A DNA stretch of 64,000 nucleotides from Benincasa hispida (Eukaryota > Streptophyta > Magnoliopsida > Cucurbitales > Cucurbitaceae). Within the stretch, counting starts at the first letter, position 1, and each line of letters starts with the position of its first letter. The notes under the pieces are model-generated. The model saw only the letters and a list, made by a program, of their open reading frames with translations, was not told the DNA's origin and made no database searches. Below, piece after piece: positions 59,053 through 64,000 of this stretch. The stretch spans positions 43,930,655 through 43,994,654 of the forward strand of contig NC_052350.1 in assembly GCF_009727055.1 (NCBI RefSeq). Reading direction: 5' to 3'. The position numbers were made by a program, and so were the translations under genes.

Positions 59053-61181
59053 AAAAAATTTGAACCTAACCATTGATCTATACAATGTTAGCAATAATTC
59101 CCATTTTTATTCTTGTGTTTCTAATAAATAAATAATGCGATTTCAATTATGTATTAATATGTCGAATCCACGTGTAGAAGCCTAAATGGAATCCAAAAGT
59201 TAATAACTTTTTTGCTTGTGCCATTACCAAGTGAAATTATAGAATGGATTCCATTATGTATTCATGGTAAGATTCAATTGCTCTCAATTCTAATTATCGA
59301 CTCGTTCTTTGTGATTTTATTTATCGACTCGTTCTTTATGATTTTATTTATGTAATTTTCATTTCTCTGTTCTTTTCTCTTTTATTCATTATTCCCTTTT
59401 TGTTACTCGCTATGTTTAAAGGAATGGTCAACTCAAAAAATTTCAAGAAAATAATTTTTTTTTTTAAAAAAAGAAGCAAAACGAGAGTAAGAGTCAAGTA
59501 TCAACACACGTAAAAATGGAGTGATGGTTATATAACATTAGTTTTAGAATATAAATCATATCATTTCTAGTCCTTTTTTTGGGCATCAATTATTCTCTAG
59601 ACTACTCCCAACAATACCTATATGCATAGAATAAGAGAAGTTAAATAATACAAATAGTACAAATAGTACAATGTACACCATTATTCCAATACACTTTCTA
59701 TATCATATATTTAATATTACTCACCTACTTTGGAAACACTACAATTCTAAGCATTATTAACACTCTTAGCTAATATGAAAATTTGTTTAGACATATGACT
59801 CGATCAAAAGGCCGGAGATAAAAGAACGGAAAACAAACAAACAAACAAACTCCTCTTATGCAACTATGAAATGGTCCCAATTCAGATTACAAATTGGTTA
59901 AAAAAAAGTGCAAATTACACAGTAGAATTGAAAATATTGAAAACGTTGATTACAAATTTCTTTCGTCAAACATCTAAAGAGAAATATCATAAATCATACC
60001 TACCCTCGACTCTTAAGAATAGCAAAAAAGAAAAGAAAAATGTTGTACAAAAGGTGGTCTCTCCTATGTCTTGAAGCAACAGGTGGAAGCATCAACATAA
60101 AGTGGCGAGATATGTTATGTTATGGACCAAAATCACACCAGAAAGCCTCCATGAAATGATCCCAATTCAGATTCACAAGTTAGAGTACCCCACAAAACAT
60201 AATCAAGATCGTAAAAAGCTTATGCTTGCATAAGGCGTGCCATTGAAGCCAACATAGATAAGACCTGGAACAAAGTAAACAGTGTAAATCCTCCTATGCA
60301 AGACCAACCATGTGAAAGTTTTGACCATATAAAAAGATTGCAACTTTCCAAAGTGTGGGAGAAAAAAGGAAATGAAATAGTGAGAGTCACACAAGAGAGA
60401 GAAACTCCTACCTCTCATGAAGGGTCCGGAGTCAACAAACAGTTGTGATTATGAGCTAGGTGTTATTAAGTTACATACTTCTCTTTAATATATCTCTGTA
60501 TATTCCTTCTGAAAATACTCAATAAGCGTCAGCCTACATCATTGGGGAAGAATACCTTGTTTTCACGAACAAAAATGTTTCTGAACCTTTTCCACGACGA
60601 AGGATAAAAGGAAGACGATGCATTTCTTTCCATTGCACAGGAATGAGATTCTGGAGTTCAACCTCGTAACATACGCCTGCATAACGAATATCTCGTTAGA
60701 AAACATTTTGCAAAAGGTGATATTCGTATCTATTCAAAGCAAACACAAGCCATATGATGTTGACATTCACGAGTGCCCTAAATCCTAAATTGGTATATAA
60801 ATTTTCAAGGAAAAAAAATGATGAAAATTCAAGATATAGTATTCAAGAAAAGAGAGATAAAAAGGGCACATGCAATGTCAGCATAGTAGTTCCAAGAAAA
60901 CTAGACTGGTCATTCATACTTCATTTTTTTCCCAACATTACAGTGAAAATAATTTTGCTGTCAGACATTTGCAGAGAAGAACAAGGCAACGAAGTGCATT
61001 TCATTTATCCAGGAAAGGATTGCCTTTCCTTTATCTTTTTGAAGCTAGTTACAAGATACAATTTAAATTTTCTAACTACATGGCTCAAAAATCATGGATC
61101 TACACGTAGTTTAAGTAGGCAGCATCCATGCTTTGGTTATATACCTGGAAAAGCACTCTTGACAGTGTGATCGTAGCCATT
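59053..61181. other. Intergenic and PIG-A 3' region, little recognisable
   Basis: AT-rich sequence. A 27-bp imperfect direct repeat, 'atgaaatggtcccaattcag', occurs at about 59,866 and, as 'atgaaatgatcccaattcag', at 60,150. One short open block with splice-like borders is listed separately. Plus ORFs at 60,754-61,170 run antisense to the probable PIG-A 3' UTR and show no domain. Confidence 0.55.
60556..60676 (-). other. Possible orphan exon, unassigned
   Basis: On minus, a 121-bp block preceded by ATGCAG and followed by AAG|GTATTC encodes an uninterrupted stretch including YEVELQNLIPVQWKEMHRLP and FILRRGKGSETFLFVKT. It reads like real protein rather than noise and has consensus splice borders, but I do not recognise the family and cannot join it to a partner exon in phase; the block at about 60,204-60,270 (after TTCCAG) does not give a convincing continuation. 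It could be a relic exon of a pseudogene. Confidence 0.25.
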
Positions 61182-64000
61182 TTATGGCTTTTCAACGTTG
61201 ATGTCATGCATTGGCCCCTGATCTTGATTGCACGTCAATTTAAAATCAGGCACAACTTCAATGTTCTCATCAGGCTATATTTAGAGTTTAGAGGGTAGTC
61301 AATACAATATAAAATGAACATTGGAAGATATTGCAGTGAAACCAAAAGGAGTGCAACTATATTACCTGCCATAGTTTCAAAAAATACCATAGCAAAAAGT
61401 CGATGATCATAACCAAACAAAAAAGCTTTCCAGCCCACGACCCACATGAGAGATACCTGAAATATAGATTTTAGTTGTGACGCAGCAAGTTGCACAAATG
61501 ACAAAACAGATTGCTCTAGTTTTCAGATTGACCAAATTATCTGGATTCTGACAGATGTGTTCTCTCAAATTCCAATTTAAGCATATCAATTCTCTGTCTA
61601 AACGGTGACACACCAACATATCAATACCTGGAGAGTCGTCCAAGAAGATTTTGATCCGAGCTTCTCAGAGCATAGTCATAAACAATAACTGTCCTCCTTG
61701 CAACATCATGCCAATCATACAATTTCTTCATCTAAGATTTTTTTTTTTTTTTTAAGATTGAGAGAGAACAAAATTAGTACGTAAAATATTGCCAGATGTT
61801 CCTAGAGAAACGTTTTGTTATTTTTCCTTCAAAGAATGCACTCACACGATTATGCATTTCTTGTGGGTCAATCGTAGGAAGTATGGTAATTGCCTTCTTA
61901 ATAGCCTGTACCATATCACCGGGATCAGGTTCTGCAAGTACAACCATGTCATCTGGTAGAACCTGAGAACATAACATAAACGGCCAAATCATAAAATGAA
62001 TCAAAAAGTTCAAGAAATTAAAGGACAGTGTATTATGAAATATTAAAATGGAAGAGGTAGAAATGAACTTCTATTCTTGCCCACCTCTGGCACACCTCCA
62101 ACCCGTGTACTAACTGTTAATAATCCACAACTAGCAGCCTCTAATATGGCTATGCAAAAAGCTTCCGTTAAAGAACTGTAAGAATGGTAAGAGTCAGACC
62201 GAAATGAAAATACACATTTACAGACAGGTGATGATAGAACCAACACACAACTAGATTTCTGTGTTCTAGTCAACATCTTCATTACCATGTACTCTTTGAT
62301 TTTAGAATAAACATCAAGGAAAATGTAGCAACCAACAGCATGGAGGCGATGAAAATCCAAATATAACATGGAGAAAACAGAAACAATCATGTAAATGGTT
62401 TATTTTCAAGTCTACAAGTTCCATGATCCTTTTAGTAAACACCAAAAGATATTGAATTTACTACAGTAGTACAAGGTCTATGACAACATGATTCTCAAAC
62501 TGTTTCTATTCCCAAAGTCTTTAAAAGTACCAACATTCAGAGATTGAAAATAAGTCAACCTCATTTTTAACAAAAATTCACAGTTCGAATCTGCACCAAA
62601 TTAACATTTCTCGTATTCACCTTTCACTCCAGGAAGGATGGAAAAAATAAATAAAATTTCATTTGACATCAACCCAGTGGCAGAATTGTTTTAGTTTTGA
62701 TTGACAACATCAATTAAAGAACAGAGAAAAACCTTATTTTTTCAAAAAGAATGAAAACATTTAGTTTAAACCTTGAGTAAAATCTGTAGTTCAAGTAGAA
62801 AACTCCAGAAGTGGCAACCTATTAAGAAATATATGGCCAGATATAAGAACTGATCGAACGTGAGCATGTGGAACAGCTCCCAACATCTCAACTCGATCTT
62901 GAAGACCATGCTTTTCCCTCATCTCTTCCAGCCGCACACGTTTTGGTCCATCTCCTCCAATAATGAATCGCACCTGTGAAAGTTACATGTAATCTAAGAA
63001 TTAAATACTCCAATCACATCTTTCTGCAGATGAGCATGCTCACGACATGAAATTTCCATCCTAGACATAGGGCATCACTCCACAACATAATGGTCATACT
63101 CATTGATATACCCAATTGTAATCATTAAGCACCATTTTACTTGAATTTTATACTAGAATTCTATTTTTAAAGTTGAGAATGTGTATAAAATTCGACTTAA
63201 CCTTAATGATATTGACATATAAATAGGCCAAGCTATTGATATCATTCTTAAATGGCAGGGATTCGTGCACTAAGAAACTAATGAAGTACATTATCACTTG
63301 ACTTATGGCAAAACTCAATACAACCATTGAACTAGGAAGTCCAGACTAGAAAACCAAAGAAACATCCCTAGGAATAAGTTCAGGCGAATCAACCACATAG
63401 AAGAAGAATATCAAATGCTTATACTTCAAAGAACCATCAGCTTGACTTAAAACTTACATTAGCAAACATCCGACAGACTTCAGGAATGACCTCGACTAGC
63501 AAATCTGCCCCCTTGCGATAAACCAATCGACTTACAACCACAATGATAATCTCATTTGTACTGGGTCGGTTCAAAGCAGGCTTAAACATAGCAGTATCAA
63601 CAGCATTAGGTACTACAAAAACCTTTTCTGGAGGCAAACCTGATCGTAGAACTGTGTTTTCCTTACTAGTATGTGAAACGCATATAGCCTCACTAACATC
63701 TGCTAAAGTAAATTGCAATACTTTGTTCATATGGATGCTTCCCACATCAGCAAAACCATATAGAGAATGATCTGTAAATACAACCTTGTATCCCATGGTC
63801 CTTGCATGCATCAAAGCTTCATGGCAAAGAGTTGAAAAGGCCTGGTGGCCATGCACTAACGTAATTTTTTCTCGAATCAGGATTGTCCTGACAATTGGAA
63901 GTGTCCCATAGAATGTTGGCAATGTATTTTGCATTAGAAATGGTTTCCATGGTACATAATACACTTTTAAGCCACCTGTCATGTATCTCACACCGCTACG
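61182..64000 (-). CDS. PIGA: PIG-A / SETH2: GPI N-acetylglucosaminyltransferase catalytic subunit (5' end beyond window)
   Basis: Seven exons on minus, all in phase with GT-AG introns: 63,458-64,000 (continues off the edge), 62,819-62,973, 62,085-62,175, 61,846-61,962, 61,628-61,731, 61,366-61,456 and 61,182-61,274 (stop). They give 397 residues; plant homologues are around 450, so roughly 50 N-terminal residues are missing. The enzyme transfers GlcNAc from UDP-GlcNAc to phosphatidylinositol on the cytosolic ER face, the first step of GPI-anchor synthesis. Visible features: [33 protein letters not shown] acceptor region ([18 protein letters not shown]), [24 protein letters not shown] and the GT4 E-x7-E motif EAFCIAILE in [18 protein letters not shown] hydrophobic C-terminal segment, [18 protein letters not shown], is the expected membrane anchor. 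In Arabidopsis loss of SETH2 blocks pollen tube growth. No damage is seen. Confidence 0.95.

Overview
This is plant nuclear DNA: long AT-rich LTR retrotransposons, spliced genes with GT-AG introns, and three recognisable plant housekeeping genes. A cucurbit is the most likely source. That is an inference from the Mutator-like element carrying a Ulp1-type protease, a combination first described in melon, and from the general style of the repeats; no species is claimed.

Positions 1-39,950 appear to be a single stack of retrotransposons nested inside one another, read from target-site duplications (TSDs) and interrupted coding domains. The outermost visible host is a minus-strand chromovirus-like Ty3/gypsy element: gag, protease, RT, RNase H and the start of integrase run from 39,950 leftwards. 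Inside its integrase sits an Athila-like gypsy element (5' LTR 26,691-28,185, gag-protease to its left). That element is split by a gag-only copia-type element (12,741-24,358, TSD CTTAG) and apparently by a second LTR element whose 3' LTR is 10,446-~12,545. The second element contains a decayed Ty1/copia pol (561-8,917, LTR 9,614-10,361). Its RT is split by a solo LTR (2,280-8,253, TSD GATTA), which itself contains two more solo LTRs (TSDs GCAGC and CTAAG). LTR families are called A (about 2.14 kb), B (about 1.9 kb), C (gypsy-type, TGAT...ATCA) and D here; the names are local.

Positions 42.9-50.1 kb and 61.2-64 kb are gene space. On the plus strand is an EMSY-LIKE (ENT + Tudor/Agenet) chromatin reader in nine coding exons. 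Its first intron holds a truncated U6 snRNA pseudogene. On the minus strand is a two-exon alpha/beta hydrolase of 223 residues. At the right edge, on the minus strand, is the 3' part of PIG-A/SETH2, the catalytic subunit of the first GPI-anchor step; its N-terminal exon(s) lie beyond the window.

Between the hydrolase and PIG-A lies an approximately 8-kb Mutator-like element (about 51,073-59,052). It has approximately 110-bp inverted ends, a broken mudrA-type transposase on plus and a DUF1985/Ulp1-like protease pseudogene on minus.

Three N gaps are present. The one at 31,443-31,467 is flanked by a near-verbatim second copy of sequence from about 3 kb upstream, which looks like an assembly error rather than biology. 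I found no CRISPR array, rRNA or tRNA gene, and nothing I would call a new functional system. The more unusual items are the depth of nesting, the gag-only element, a module of short blocks shared by several LTR families, the CGATCG motif array in family A LTRs, and the intronic U6 copy.
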